From Niveibacterium sp. SC-1 (GTDB lineage: Bacteria; Pseudomonadota; Gammaproteobacteria; Burkholderiales; Rhodocyclaceae): a stretch of 64,000 nt of DNA. The stretch is from assembly GCF_038235435.1 (NCBI RefSeq), contig NZ_CP151275.1, forward strand, positions 248,001-312,000. The letters are read 5' to 3'. Below, one piece after another: positions 12,009 through 20,854 of this stretch; positions within the stretch are counted from its first letter, which is position 1, and every line of letters starts with the position of its first letter. Below the pieces are notes generated by a model. It searched no databases, had not been told where the DNA came from, and was given only the letters and a program-made list of their open reading frames with translations. Both the position numbers and the translations under genes were made by a program.

Positions 12009-12122
12009 ATGAACGCCTACACGGTGTCCCGGTTGGCCTTTGATGCCGGGGTGAGTGTCATTTTCAGAAGACGACTGCACCAATCAACGAGACATGAAGC
12101 CTGCTGTGCAGTCGTCTTCTGA
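12009..12122 (+). pseudogene. merD: merD stub truncated by an inverted repeat
   Basis: The ATG at 12009 begins MNAYTVSRLAFDAGVSV, the start of MerD (a MerR-like co-regulator that resets the mer promoter). After codon 15-16 the sequence becomes the transposon repeat at 12056, and the frame ends at 12122 with 37 codons. The HTH is incomplete and all the rest is gone, so it is non-functional. Loss of merD should prolong induction of the operon (inference). Confidence 0.9.
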
Positions 12123-12130
12123 AAATGACA
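12056..12130. repeat. 75-bp pair of facing Tn402-type inverted repeats
   Basis: 25-bp repeat at 12056-12080 (starting TGTCATTTTC) and its exact complement at 12106-12130, separated by 25 bases. The outer one is the right end of the mer element. The inner one points the opposite way and cuts merD. The pair looks like a Tn402-type element whose interior has collapsed, or a miniature element that landed in merD and then supplied a new right end. Confidence 0.85.
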
Positions 12131-12135
12131 GGACC
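12131..12135. repeat. Right 5-bp target duplication GGACC of the mer element
   Basis: GGACC directly follows the final TGACA and matches 8546-8550. See the left copy. Confidence 0.9.
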
Positions 12136-12285
12136 GATCAAGGCGGTGGTGCGTTCTGGGAGCCACGACGAGCAGGCGATGACCGCCTGACTCAAACCAA
12201 ATCGCCTCCGAGAAGATCGGTCCGACCTTGAACTCGTCGCTCTTGGAGCGTCGACTGGCGGCGTTTCGCTCCCGGCACGCGTCGC

Positions 12286-13551
12286 TCAGAGCTGCTCAGA
12301 GATTTCCAGCAGTGGTTTCAGCCCAGACCCAAAGCGGGCAATCGCCTCGCGATGACGGTCGAGCTCCGCATACGGGAGATAGCGGATGCCAAGTTCGGAG
12401 ACACGAGAGAAAGCGGGGCGCCGCAGTTGTTGGCGCACTTCCTCGCGCCGACTGTCCGGCGCTACCAGGAACAGTTGACTCGCCGCACCCACGTCGCTGC
12501 CCAAGGCGAGGTCAAGCATGCGCACGATGCCCGAATAGATGGAGGTCGAGTGTTCGACCTCGAAGGCCGCGGCGACCCGGGTAGTTGTCTTGTCGACCCA
12601 GACCACATCAATGAGCCGAACCGCGTCAATTGCGCCGTGGATTCCGTCCGGCAGCTGCGTGAGGCATCCATCGGACAGTTGTCCGGCACCAAAGGCCCGG
12701 CTGCGATCGTTCGCGGCGATCCAGACGTCGAAGCCGAGCGCATGGCCCAGATCGCGAAGCCACCCCTGCATCTGGGTGTGCGTCGTGTCGCTCTCACGCT
12801 CGATTGCCCAGGCCTTGAGCACAGCGGCAGACTCTTCACGCACGCGCTGAAGATCTGCCTCCCAGCTCTGCATGGCTGCAGCATCGTCGATGCGAGGCGG
12901 CGCCGAGATCCGAGAGCTCCCGATATCGAACAGCAGACCGCCGACCGCACCCAGATCGTTCGATAGCCGCGTTCGATATGTGTCATTCAAGCGCAACGCA
13001 ACCTCACGCATGCCGAGGTAGTGATCCCATCGACCAAGCTTCACATTGCTGCCCGTCAGCGCGTTGAAGCCGCGAACGATGGCCGTGTTGAAGGGCAGGA
13101 CCAGTGTTGGATGAATGAAGTACAACAGGTTGGCCACCGCGGGTCCCAAGCCCTTGATCTGTAACGCGTCGATACGGTGGATCGCCTCAATCACGGCGTC
13201 GGCGGTGTCGCAACAGTTGCAGGTATGGAGCAGCCGGCCGAAGGCCTTCTGGTTCGTCGGGTTCTCGTAGATGTCTGGGATTCTGAGCTTCGGTTTCCAC
13301 AGAAAGGCATGGTCTGCGCCCTTGAAGATCTGCCGTTGTTCCGCCACAGACCCCACGACGGTCTCCAGCGCTGAACCCCGATAGGCATTGCCGAAACTAC
13401 CAGCATCGATCTCTCGCACGACCTGGGCGATGCCACGGCGGATCGACCGAAAGTTCTTCAGACGCTCCGACCACAGAAACCAAGTGTTGTACGTGCTGTG
13501 GGGATCGTCCTTCCAGTGGTCGATCAGGATTGCGACAGGATCATGGCTCAT
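12286..13551 (-). CDS. Predicted nuclease: HhH-like N-terminus plus PD-(D/E)XK-like C-terminus
   Basis: 421 residues, no signal peptide. Around residues 130-165, IDALQIKGLGPAVANLLYF reads like a helix-hairpin-helix as found in DNA glycosylases and other DNA-binding enzymes. Residues 330-400 contain DVVWVDKTTTRVAAAFEVEH followed by STSIYSG and strand-like SQLFLVAPDS, consistent with the restriction-endonuclease-like core (acidic residue, then E-x-E). No methyltransferase gene is adjacent, so it is either not a classical type II restriction enzyme or an orphan. It lies alone, convergent with nothing, just right of the mer transposon. The function is a structural guess from motif reading. Confidence 0.45.
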   Translation of the reverse strand: MSHDPVAILIDHWKDDPHSTYNTWFLWSERLKNFRSIRRGIAQVVREIDAGSFGNAYRGSALETVVGSVAEQRQIFKGADHAFLWKPKLRIPDIYENPTNQKAFGRLLHTCNCCDTADAVIEAIHRIDALQIKGLGPAVANLLYFIHPTLVLPFNTAIVRGFNALTGSNVKLGRWDHYLGMREVALRLNDTYRTRLSNDLGAVGGLLFDIGSSRISAPPRIDDAAAMQSWEADLQRVREESAAVLKAWAIERESDTTHTQMQGWLRDLGHALGFDVWIAANDRSRAFGAGQLSDGCLTQLPDGIHGAIDAVRLIDVVWVDKTTTRVAAAFEVEHSTSIYSGIVRMLDLALGSDVGAASQLFLVAPDSRREEVRQQLRRPAFSRVSELGIRYLPYAELDRHREAIARFGSGLKPLLEISEQL

Positions 13552-13680
13552 TCGAATGGGATTGCCTCGATGGTGTCGGGGAGGCCGGCAGGCCTTACGA
13601 CGGGCGGCGCGATCCGTCTTCGATCACTGCGCCAGTGGCTTTCGCGCTGCTGACGGCCACGTCATTGAGCTGACCAATTC

Positions 13681-13708
13681 GTATACCACAGGTCACGCCG
13701 GTGTCAGG
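13681..13708 (+). promoter_or_regulatory. Predicted response-regulator box a (11-bp phased repeats)
   Basis: GTATAC (13681), GTCACG (13692) and GTCAGG (13703) start exactly 11 bases apart. The site lies 103 bases upstream of the 13784 start. It belongs to a set of six sites (13681, 14669, 17345, 21283, 28031, 28629) found only in this copper block, consistent with tandem binding of an OmpR-type regulator such as the one encoded at 16594-17268. Confidence 0.6.
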
Positions 13709-13783
13709 CGCCCAGGCGCAAGCTGCCCCTCATCACACGAAGCACCGCGTCATCCCCTTGCTGCAACTCACAGGAGCCTCATC

Positions 13784-14125
13784 ATGAACACTCGTATCGT
13801 CCGCGCCGTCCTCGTTGCCATCCTCGGCGTCGCCGCTACTGCCAGCTTTGCCAGCAGCACGTTGCCCCATCAAGGAGAAGCCGCCTGGGCTCCCCGAGGC
13901 GAATATGCTGGAACCGTGTCCGCACGCCCCGTGGTGACCGCGCTGCGCCAGACTCCGCTTCCCAGCGGCTACCAGGCCGCAGTCGCCTACCAGCCGCGCG
14001 GCGAATACGCCAAACAAGGGGCTGCTGCCGCGCTCTCGATCGTGATCGCCGCGGAGCCGGCCATCCCCCACTTCTCCACCCCCTACCAGGGCGAAGCCGC
14101 GTGGATTCCGCGCGATCGTTCCTGA
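13784..14125 (+). CDS. Small exported protein with repeated GEAAW/PRGEY motifs
   Basis: 113 residues from ATG 13784 with AGGAG upstream. The signal peptide is MNTRIVRAVLVAILGVAATASFA. The mature part repeats a short theme: HQGEAAWAPRGEY, YQPRGEY and YQGEAAWIPRD. I recognise no named family. The promoter region is a diverged duplicate of that of the 14776 gene and contains the proposed copper response-regulator box, so it is probably a periplasmic protein induced with the copper genes. A strong terminator follows at 14222. Confidence 0.6.
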   Translation: MNTRIVRAVLVAILGVAATASFASSTLPHQGEAAWAPRGEYAGTVSARPVVTALRQTPLPSGYQAAVAYQPRGEYAKQGAAAALSIVIAAEPAIPHFSTPYQGEAAWIPRDRS

Positions 14126-14221
14126 TCGCTGGGGCGTCGCCCCGAGGCGGCAGGAACCTTCCCACCAGGATGCTCGAAAGCCGACCTCCTCCCGGATTTC
14201 TCGCGGCATCGACAGTGATTG

Positions 14222-14246
14222 AGCGCCCTCCGGGGCGCTTTTTTTT
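14222..14246 (+). terminator. Intrinsic terminator after the 13784 gene
   Basis: AGCGCCC (14222-14228), loop TCCG, GGGCGCT (14233-14239), then a run of eight T ending at 14246. A perfect 7-bp GC stem plus T-run is a textbook rho-independent terminator on the plus strand. Confidence 0.9.
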
Positions 14247-14668
14247 GGGTTTGGAGCGGTCCGGCCTCCAGCATGCACTTCGCATCGGGCTACAGCCCGG
14301 TTCTCGCGCGGTGCCGAGGCATGCCCGCAAGAGCGACGTTCTGCGACATGTTGCCCGCCTCGTCGGTAGAGGCTTCGTCCAACGCGTGAAGGTCAGCGCG
14401 CTGTCATGGCCGCACGATGGCCCGCGCCTGGCCGGAGGTGGAGACAAGTGGGCGGCTCGATCAGGTTGCTCCAGCCGACCGATTCGATGACTCAGTCCAG
14501 CCCAGCCCCGCGGGAGCGCGACGCTCAGCTTTTCCTGGCACGTCGGGAGGTGCCCCTGATCTACGTCTGGCACTGACGCCATTGCGGCGGTCGGTCAGTC
14601 CGGGCCGGACCGCCGGGTCCCTGAGGTCGCGCAAGGCTGACAGGAAGAGGCATCTACCTAACGCATTC

Positions 14669-14696
14669 GTACACCGCGGGTAACGCTATTGTCAGC
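14669..14696 (+). promoter_or_regulatory. Predicted response-regulator box b
   Basis: GTACAC (14669), GTAACG (14680) and GTCAGC (14691), again exactly 11 bases apart, 107 bases before the 14776 start. The flanking 70 bases align with the region around box a, showing common descent of the two promoters. Confidence 0.6.
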
Positions 14697-14775
14697 CGCC
14701 AAGGCGCAATCTGTCCCCATCGCGCGAATCACCGTGTGACTGCCAACAAGGCAAACCTCATTCTCAGGAGTACTC

Positions 14776-15033
14776 ATGTCCAAGCAACATCGCATTGCGG
14801 GCGCTGCCGCACTCGTCCTGGCCGCTCTTGCCACCGTACCGGCCTTTGCAGGCCAGACCATCAACGAAGCGCGTAGCGCGGCCTACAAGGAGGCTGCGGA
14901 AAATTGTCCGATGATGAACGCGCGGAGCACCGCTCCGGCAAGCGTCCAGCACGAGAAATCCAAGATCGGTTTCGACTGGTCCAAGGTTCCGGCCGCAGAG
15001 CGCGAGCGTTTCAACGAGTTCTACAAGGGCTAA
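14776..15033 (+). CDS. Small periplasmic protein of the copper cluster, function unknown
   Basis: 85 residues; CAGGAG lies 7-12 bases before the ATG. The signal peptide MSKQHRIAGAAALVLAALAT ends in VPAFA-GQ. The mature protein is about 60 residues with one Cys-Pro-Met-Met (ENCPMMNARS), a possible Cu(I) site, and an aromatic C-terminal helix (FDWSKVPAAERERFNEFYKG). I recognise no named domain. It shares its promoter architecture with the 13784 gene and is convergent with the sensor kinase gene. Confidence 0.6.
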   Translation: MSKQHRIAGAAALVLAALATVPAFAGQTINEARSAAYKEAAENCPMMNARSTAPASVQHEKSKIGFDWSKVPAAERERFNEFYKG

Positions 15034-15190
15034 GGTCCCGAGGATCATGGACTAGCCACGCGCGTCGAAGCCTATCGGCTTACTGGGCCAGCGGCCTCTG
15101 ACGCGCCTAGCGAGGCGGGGCGGCATGCGGAAATTGCATATCGCCCCGTTTGCATTTCGGAGCGCCAGGCGCTCGGTCCGCGCCCGCGGA

Positions 15191-16597
15191 TCAGGCCGGC
15201 GTCGCGCCTACGGGCAGGCGGATTTCGAAGACCGTCTGCTCATCTTGGGATCTCGCGGTGAGGGTGCCTCGATGAGCGAGCACGATCGAACGCGTGATCG
15301 CCAGCCCGAGGCCGGCACCTTCGCTCGACTGGGATCGGGCCGGATCGGCACGGAAGAAGCGATCGAACAGCCGGTCGACGATCTCGGGTGGAATCGTTGG
15401 GCCGCGGTTCTCCACCGAGACCAATACGGTGTCTGCCTCGCGCGCTAGTCGCACATCGATCGCGGAGTCCTCGGAGGCATAGCGGATCGCGTTCGCGACG
15501 AGATTGTTCAAGGCTCGCCGCAACATCAGGCGGTCACCCATGACGCTGGGAACAACCCCTTCCATGCTCAAGCACAGGCCGCGCGATTCGGCGAGCGCCT
15601 CGTAGAACGCAAAGACGTCGGCCACCTCGCTCGCAAGGTCTATGGTCTCCTGCTTCGGAATTACCAGTCCGTTGTCGGCCTTTGCGAGGAAGAGCATGTC
15701 GTTGACCATGCGAGCGAGCCGCTCAAACTCCTCGACGTTCGAATGCAGCGCGTCCTGATACTCCTCGGGCGTGCGCGAGCGGGACAAGGCAACCTGGGTC
15801 TGGGTCATCAGGTTGGAGATGGGCGTGCGCAGTTCGTGGGCGATATCCGAGGAGAAGCCGGACAGGCGCTGGAACGCATCCTCCAGGCGTTCGAGCATCT
15901 GGTTGAACTCGGCGGCGAGCTCACGCAACTCGCCGGGCAATTCTGAAATGGACAAACGGCGGTTAAGGCGTCGGGCCGTCACATTGCGCGCGGCTTCCGT
16001 CAGGGCTGCCACGGGCAGCAGCCCGCGCCGTGCGACAAACCAACCCAGCAGGCCGCTGACGCCCGTTGCCAGGATGACAAAGCCCCACAGGCTGCGGCGG
16101 AAGGCCTGCATGAAGTGCTGGTGGTGGACAATCCCTGTCGCGACGATGACGGTCAGAGGGGCTAGGTCAGGACTTCCCGTCTTCACGTGGGCCACCAGGC
16201 CGCGAAAACTCTGCTCACCGACGCCCCAGCTCAGTACGCGGCCCACTTCGGGCAGCTTCCCCGCGAAGGTCATCCGTTCTGGAAACACCCCCCCCGACGT
16301 GATGTACAGCGGCTGCCCTCGCTGGCTCAGGACTGCCACCTCGAGCTCCTGATGCCCGACCAGGGCGTCATCGAGCTGCTTGGCTAGCGCAGCCAGCGCC
16401 GCCTCGCTACGCACCTCGGCCGCCGCGTGGCGGATGAGCTCGAGTTTGCCTTCGAGCGCCTCGCCGTCCTGCTCCTCGAAGTGCGTCTCCACCGAGCGCG
16501 AAATGACGATGGCCATCCCCGTGAGCACCGCGCTGGAGGCCAGCGCGTAGGCCAGCGTCAGGCGCAGGACGATGGAGTGAATGCGCGGCAGCCTCAC
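15191..16597 (-). CDS. copS: Heavy-metal sensor histidine kinase (CusS/CopS type)
   Basis: 468 residues. Transmembrane helix 1 is at about 12-33 and helix 2 at about 170-190, enclosing a periplasmic sensing loop of about 135 residues. A HAMP domain follows ([20 protein letters not shown]), then the H-box [15 protein letters not shown] with phospho-acceptor His near residue 254, N-box [11 protein letters not shown], and G-boxes [14 protein letters not shown]. It matches the CusS/CzcS/CopS family that senses periplasmic metal. It overlaps the response-regulator gene by 4 bases (16594-16597), so translation is coupled. Given the flanking copper genes, Cu(I) or Ag(I) is the likely signal. Confidence 0.85.
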   Translation of the reverse strand: MRLPRIHSIVLRLTLAYALASSAVLTGMAIVISRSVETHFEEQDGEALEGKLELIRHAAAEVRSEAALAALAKQLDDALVGHQELEVAVLSQRGQPLYITSGGVFPERMTFAGKLPEVGRVLSWGVGEQSFRGLVAHVKTGSPDLAPLTVIVATGIVHHQHFMQAFRRSLWGFVILATGVSGLLGWFVARRGLLPVAALTEAARNVTARRLNRRLSISELPGELRELAAEFNQMLERLEDAFQRLSGFSSDIAHELRTPISNLMTQTQVALSRSRTPEEYQDALHSNVEEFERLARMVNDMLFLAKADNGLVIPKQETIDLASEVADVFAFYEALAESRGLCLSMEGVVPSVMGDRLMLRRALNNLVANAIRYASEDSAIDVRLAREADTVLVSVENRGPTIPPEIVDRLFDRFFRADPARSQSSEGAGLGLAITRSIVLAHRGTLTARSQDEQTVFEIRLPVGATPA

Positions 16598-17268
16598 TCG
16601 GAGGCCTCTAGCACGTAGCCCATGCCGCGCACCGTGCGGATGAGCTTGAGCGCGAAATCATCATCGACCTTGGCGCGCAGCCGGCGCATGGCAACCTCGA
16701 TGACGTTGCTGTCGCTGTCGAAGTTCATGTCCCACACCTGCGAGGCGATGAGCGAGCGCGGCAGTACCTCGCCCTGTCGGCGCAGCAGCAGTTCGAGCAG
16801 TGCGAATTCTTTCGCGGTGAGGTCGATCCGGCGCCCGGCGCGAACGACCCGCCGGCGCAACAGATCAAGCTCCAGGTCAGCGGTCTTGAGTACCTGCGGA
16901 TCGCTGGACTTGCCTCGCCGCAGCAGCGTGCGCACTCGCGCGAGCAGTTCGGAGAACGCAAAGGGCTTGACGAGGTAGTCGTCCGCGCCGATCTCCAGGC
17001 CGCGCACCCGGTCTTCGACCTGGTCCCGCGCGGTCAGGAAGAGCACCGGCATTTCCTTACCGAAGCGGCGAACCCCTTCGAGTACTTGCCAGCCATCCAG
17101 CCCCGGCAGCATCACGTCGAGGATCACCAGGTCATAGGTCTCGGTGGTGGCCTGGTGCAGACCATCGAAACCATCACGCACGAGATCGGCCACGAAGCCG
17201 GCCTCCGACAGCCCCTGCTGCAGATAGTCCCCCGTCTTGGGCTCGTCTTCGACGATCAGGATCTTCAT
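16594..17268 (-). CDS. copR: OmpR-family response regulator (CusR/CopR type)
   Basis: 224 residues from ATG 17266-17268 (a TTG four codons upstream is possible). The receiver domain has E7/D8, phospho-acceptor D51 ([14 protein letters not shown]) and K101-type [11 protein letters not shown]. The C-terminal winged HTH ([34 protein letters not shown]) binds DNA. It forms the usual pair with the overlapping kinase gene. It is divergent from the 17442 efflux gene; the 173-base interval contains box c. I propose it binds the six phased GTAATC-type sites in this block, including its own upstream region. Confidence 0.87.
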   Translation of the reverse strand: MKILIVEDEPKTGDYLQQGLSEAGFVADLVRDGFDGLHQATTETYDLVILDVMLPGLDGWQVLEGVRRFGKEMPVLFLTARDQVEDRVRGLEIGADDYLVKPFAFSELLARVRTLLRRGKSSDPQVLKTADLELDLLRRRVVRAGRRIDLTAKEFALLELLLRRQGEVLPRSLIASQVWDMNFDSDSNVIEVAMRRLRAKVDDDFALKLIRTVRGMGYVLEASE

Positions 17269-17344
17269 GGGCGCAGCCAATCCGTGTGAGGAAGCCGGGA
17301 ATTGTCTCTCGGCTGAAAGTCCGCCGTCGCAAGCTTACGAAGAA

Positions 17345-17361
17345 GTAATCCGCGAGTAATC
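17345..17361 (+). promoter_or_regulatory. Predicted response-regulator box c (autoregulation)
   Basis: Two identical hexamers GTAATC at 17345 and 17356, 11 bases apart, 97 bases before the 17442 start and 77 bases before the divergent regulator gene. This is the most symmetric of the six sites and the only one placed to act on both the regulator pair and the efflux/oxidase operon. Confidence 0.65.
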
Positions 17362-17441
17362 CCTGTGACGGAATCCGCCGCTCAGTATGCGGGCGAGAAC
17401 AAGTATCAGTACTGGTTGCCCGCCCCCTCAACCGAGAAATC

Positions 17442-18836
17442 ATGGTGCCCCGTACGACTATTGCGGTCGCAGCGCTTGCGCTGAGTGGCTGCGTCAGCTT
17501 TTCGAACGACGGCGGTCTTGGTGCGGTCCAGGATCGCGCCGCCTCGCTCGGCAAGGACATCCGTTGGGCTCGTAGCGAGGCCGAACGGGGTGCGCTGGAT
17601 GCGCGCGTGTCCGAGCTGCTCGGCGAGCCGTTGGGCGTGGAAGAAGCCGTGCAGGTGGCGCTGCTCAGCAACCGGGGGCTGCAGGCCGACTACTCGGCGC
17701 TGGGGCTCGCCGAAGCCGATCTTGTTCAAGCAAGCCGCCTTCCCAATCCGCAGTTTTCGATGCTGCGCGCTCAGCGCGGCGACGACTTCAAGATCGAGCA
17801 GGCGATCACCTTCAACCTGATTTCGCTGATCGCGGTTCCGCTCGCGAGCCAGGTTGAAGCCCGCCGCTTCCAGGCGGTGCAGCTCGACACGGCCGCAGCA
17901 GTTTTCCGCGCGGCCACGGAAGCGCGCGCGAGCTGGGTCGAGGCCGTCGCGGCGGGCGAGACGCTGCGCTACATGCAGCAGGTCGAAGCGGCCGCCGCCG
18001 CGGGTGCCGAACTGGCCGAACGTCTGGCCCGTGCGGGCAACATCTCCCAGCTCGGGGTGGCGCGGGAGCAGGCTTTCCACGCCGAGACCGCCGCGCAGCT
18101 TGCGCGCAGCCGGCACGGAGCGCTCGCGGCCCGCGAGCGCTTGGCCCGGGCGCTCGGCCTGGGTGCGGCGCCGCAGCGCATGCGTCTGCCCGAACAACTT
18201 CCCGCTCTGCCCCAGGCGCCCCGCGAAGCGCCCGAGATCGCTACAGCGCTGCCCCAGCGACTCGACCTGCAGGCGCTCGCCAGCCAGACCGAAGCCTTGG
18301 CGAAGAACCTTGGTCTCACGCGCGCGACGCGCCTGATTAACGTACTGGAGTTCGGCCCCGCGCGGGTACTCGAAGGAACTAAGTCAGACCCCTACAAGTA
18401 CGGTTGGGAGCTCTCGTTCGAACTGCCGCTCTTTGATTTTGGCGCGGCCAAGGTCGCCCGTGCCGAGACCGCATACATGGCCGCAATCAATCGAGCCGCC
18501 CAACAGGCGGGCGATGCGGCCTCAGAATTGCGTGAGCGCTATGCGGCCTATCGGACCAGCTTTGAAGTCGCTCGCCAGTATCGGGACGAGATCCTGCCGC
18601 TTCGCAGGAAGATCTCTGAAGAGAACCTGCTCCGTTACAACGGCATGCTCATCGGCGTGTTCGAGCTCTTGGCCGATGCCCGCGAACAGGCCGGCGCTGC
18701 CTTGCAGGCGATTGCCGCTCAGCGCGACTTCTGGCTGGCTGAATCGGATCTGCAGATGTCCCTTGTCGGGATCCCCGGCTCGGCGCGACAGGTCGTGCCC
18801 GCGACAGCCGTCGCAGTAACGCCGGCCGAGCATTGA
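17442..18836 (+). CDS. TolC-family outer-membrane lipoprotein, copper cluster
   Basis: 464 residues. N-terminal lipobox LALSGC (MVPRTTIAVAALALSGCVSF) indicates a lipid-anchored outer-membrane factor. Two OEP repeats of long amphipathic helices follow (for example AVQVALLSNRGLQADYSALG, and the second repeat around DAASELRERYAAYRTSFEVA). Related lipoprotein channels precede copA-type oxidase genes in copper clusters of beta- and gammaproteobacteria. It is the first gene of an apparent operon with the multicopper oxidase gene (17 bases apart) and the cupredoxin gene. It is distinct from the CusC-like gene at 21895. Confidence 0.8.
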   Translation: MVPRTTIAVAALALSGCVSFSNDGGLGAVQDRAASLGKDIRWARSEAERGALDARVSELLGEPLGVEEAVQVALLSNRGLQADYSALGLAEADLVQASRLPNPQFSMLRAQRGDDFKIEQAITFNLISLIAVPLASQVEARRFQAVQLDTAAAVFRAATEARASWVEAVAAGETLRYMQQVEAAAAAGAELAERLARAGNISQLGVAREQAFHAETAAQLARSRHGALAARERLARALGLGAAPQRMRLPEQLPALPQAPREAPEIATALPQRLDLQALASQTEALAKNLGLTRATRLINVLEFGPARVLEGTKSDPYKYGWELSFELPLFDFGAAKVARAETAYMAAINRAAQQAGDAASELRERYAAYRTSFEVARQYRDEILPLRRKISEENLLRYNGMLIGVFELLADAREQAGAALQAIAAQRDFWLAESDLQMSLVGIPGSARQVVPATAVAVTPAEH

Positions 18837-18853
18837 ACTGCCATGAGCCGGAT

Positions 18854-20230
18854 ATGACACCTTCACGCAGAAACTTCCTGAGCAACGGTGCCGTGGCGTT
18901 CGTGGCGGCCGGTGGAGTCAGCCGTGCGAGCGCTGCTTTACTTCCCGAGGCGGCCAGCCAGTCGAGCCCCGTTACCCAGGCGCCGCGCGCCCCTTCGTCA
19001 GGGCGTCCCTACAACCCGGTCGTGACACTCAACGGCTGGACGCTGCCGTTTCGCATGAAGGATGGGGTCAAGGAGTTCCACCTCGTGGCCGAGCCAGTGG
19101 TGCGTGAGCTTGCGCCCGGGATGACTGCCCGGCTGTGGGGCTACAACGGTCAGTCGCCTGGCCCCACGATCGAGGTGGTCGAAGGTGATCGGGTCCGCCT
19201 CTTCGTCACCAACCGCCTGCCCGAGCACACGACGATTCACTGGCATGGACAGCGCCTGCCCAACGGCATGGACGGCGTGGGTGGGCTCACGCAACCGCAG
19301 ATCCAGCCGGGGAAGACCTATGTATACGAGTTCGTTGCCCGCCGCTCCGGCACCTTCATGTATCACCCGCACGCAGACGAGATGACGCAGATGGCGATGG
19401 GCATGATGGGCTTGTGGGTCACGCATCCGAAGGACCCGTCCTTCATGCCAGTCGACCGCGACTTCGTGTTCCTGCTAAGCAACTATGACATCGACCCGGG
19501 CAGTGCGACGCCCAAGGTCAACACGATGCTCGACTTCAACCTCTTCACCTTCAATAGCCGCGTGTTCCCGGGTATCGACCCGCTGGTGTGTCGTCTTGGG
19601 GATCGTGTGCGCATTCGCATTGGCAATCTGACGATGACCAACCACCCGATCCATCTGCATGGTCACGAGTTTGTCGTGACCGGCACGGATGGCGGTTGGG
19701 TCCCGCCCAGCGCGCGCTGGCCCGAGGTGACGACCGACGTCGCGGTGGGGCAGATGCGTGCGATCGAGTTCGAAGCAAGCGAGCCCGGCGACTGGGCCTT
19801 TCACTGCCACAAATCGCACCACACGATGAACGCGATGGGCCATGAGGTTCCCACCATGATTGGCGTCGACCATCAGGGGCTCGTCGAGAAGATCCAGAAA
19901 CTCGTGCCCGACTACATGGTGATGGGCGACCGCGGCATGGCGGACATGGGCGAGATGGAGATGCCCTTGCCCGACAACACGCTGCCGATGATGACCGGCA
20001 CGGGCCCCCATGGCCCGATCGAGATGGGCGGCATGTTCACCACGGTGAAGGTCCGCCGTGATCAGAGACCAGGCGACTACAAGGATCCCGGCTGGTATCG
20101 CGCGCGCAAAGACAGCATCGCCTACGAATGGTCCGGTGAGTCCGCGCCCGTGTCCCGTGCGCAAGCGGCTCCGGAAGATGTTCGTACCCTCAGTGTTCGC
20201 CGCAAAGGCGGACACGCCTCACATGAATGA
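18854..20230 (+). CDS. Multicopper oxidase (CopA-like), Tat-exported
   Basis: 458 residues from ATG 18854. A twin-arginine signal is present (SRRNFLSNGAVAFVAAGG). All four copper-ligand motifs are intact: HWH (129-131), YHPHAD (HPH near 171-173), NHPIHLHGHEF (from 263) and FHCHKSHHTMNAM (HCH near 317-319), giving the T1 Cys and the type 2/3 cluster. The Met-rich tail (GMADMGEMEMPLPDNTLPMM) could bind extra Cu(I). It oxidises Cu(I) to less toxic Cu(II) in the periplasm. It is shorter than the 600-residue PcoA/CopA and close to the three-domain oxidases associated with cop clusters. Confidence 0.88.
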   Translation: MTPSRRNFLSNGAVAFVAAGGVSRASAALLPEAASQSSPVTQAPRAPSSGRPYNPVVTLNGWTLPFRMKDGVKEFHLVAEPVVRELAPGMTARLWGYNGQSPGPTIEVVEGDRVRLFVTNRLPEHTTIHWHGQRLPNGMDGVGGLTQPQIQPGKTYVYEFVARRSGTFMYHPHADEMTQMAMGMMGLWVTHPKDPSFMPVDRDFVFLLSNYDIDPGSATPKVNTMLDFNLFTFNSRVFPGIDPLVCRLGDRVRIRIGNLTMTNHPIHLHGHEFVVTGTDGGWVPPSARWPEVTTDVAVGQMRAIEFEASEPGDWAFHCHKSHHTMNAMGHEVPTMIGVDHQGLVEKIQKLVPDYMVMGDRGMADMGEMEMPLPDNTLPMMTGTGPHGPIEMGGMFTTVKVRRDQRPGDYKDPGWYRARKDSIAYEWSGESAPVSRAQAAPEDVRTLSVRRKGGHASHE

Positions 20231-20241
20231 TGGAGAGATCA

Positions 20242-20766
20242 ATGTTCGCTACACGGACTAGGCAGCTGTCGATCGGCCTGGGCTGCACCCTGGTGCTTTC
20301 CTTGGCGCAGCCGGCGTGGGCGCACGACCATGGGGATCACGCGGCCAGCGAGCCACATGGAACAGGGCATGCCGCGGCCCTGGGCAAGCCCGGGGACCCT
20401 GCCACGGCGACACGCAGCGTGGAGGTTCACATGAGCGACGCGATGCGCTTTTCACCCGCCACACTCACCGTTCAGCGTGGCGAAATCTTGCGTCTGGTTG
20501 TGCATAACGACGGTCAGACCAAGCACGAACTGGTGCTTGGTACGAGCGCGGAGCTCAAAGAGCACGCAGCGCTGATGCGCAAATTTCCCGAGATGGAGCA
20601 CGACGATCCGAACGCGGTTTCCGTGCCGCCGGGCGAGACGCGCGAGCTGACCTGGCAGTTCACCAAAGCCGGCAGCTTCGCATTCGCGTGTCTTGTGCCG
20701 GGCCACTCCGAGGCCGGCATGAAAGGAACGATCGTCGTGAAGGCAGCGCCATCCAAGAAGCGCTGA
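20242..20766 (+). CDS. Periplasmic cupredoxin (CopI-like)
   Basis: 174 residues; ATG 20242 is preferred because GGAGAG lies just before it. The signal peptide is followed by a His-rich leader (AHDHGDHAASEPHGTGHAAAL) and a plastocyanin-like fold with ligands His in TKHELVLG, Cys and His in FACLVPGHSE, and Met in AGMKGTIVV: a complete type 1 copper site. CopI-like cupredoxins contribute to copper tolerance in the periplasm. It is 11 bases after the oxidase gene, in the same operon. Confidence 0.85.
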   Translation: MFATRTRQLSIGLGCTLVLSLAQPAWAHDHGDHAASEPHGTGHAAALGKPGDPATATRSVEVHMSDAMRFSPATLTVQRGEILRLVVHNDGQTKHELVLGTSAELKEHAALMRKFPEMEHDDPNAVSVPPGETRELTWQFTKAGSFAFACLVPGHSEAGMKGTIVVKAAPSKKR

Positions 20767-20854
20767 CTGAGGCATACGCGCGGACGGATGGCTGCCCCGC
20801 AGCCTGAGCGCCTGCGCACTGATTGACCCACCCATTGGAAGGTACTAGACCACC

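Larger units (their letters stand above)
14126..14775. other. 650-base intergenic stretch with terminator and duplicated promoter
   Basis: Holds an intrinsic terminator near its left end and, at 14658-14775, a copy of the upstream region of the 13784 gene (roughly three quarters identical over about 70 bases). Open frames in the middle lack coding character. It may be the scar of a duplication of the promoter-plus-small-gene unit. Confidence 0.6.
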
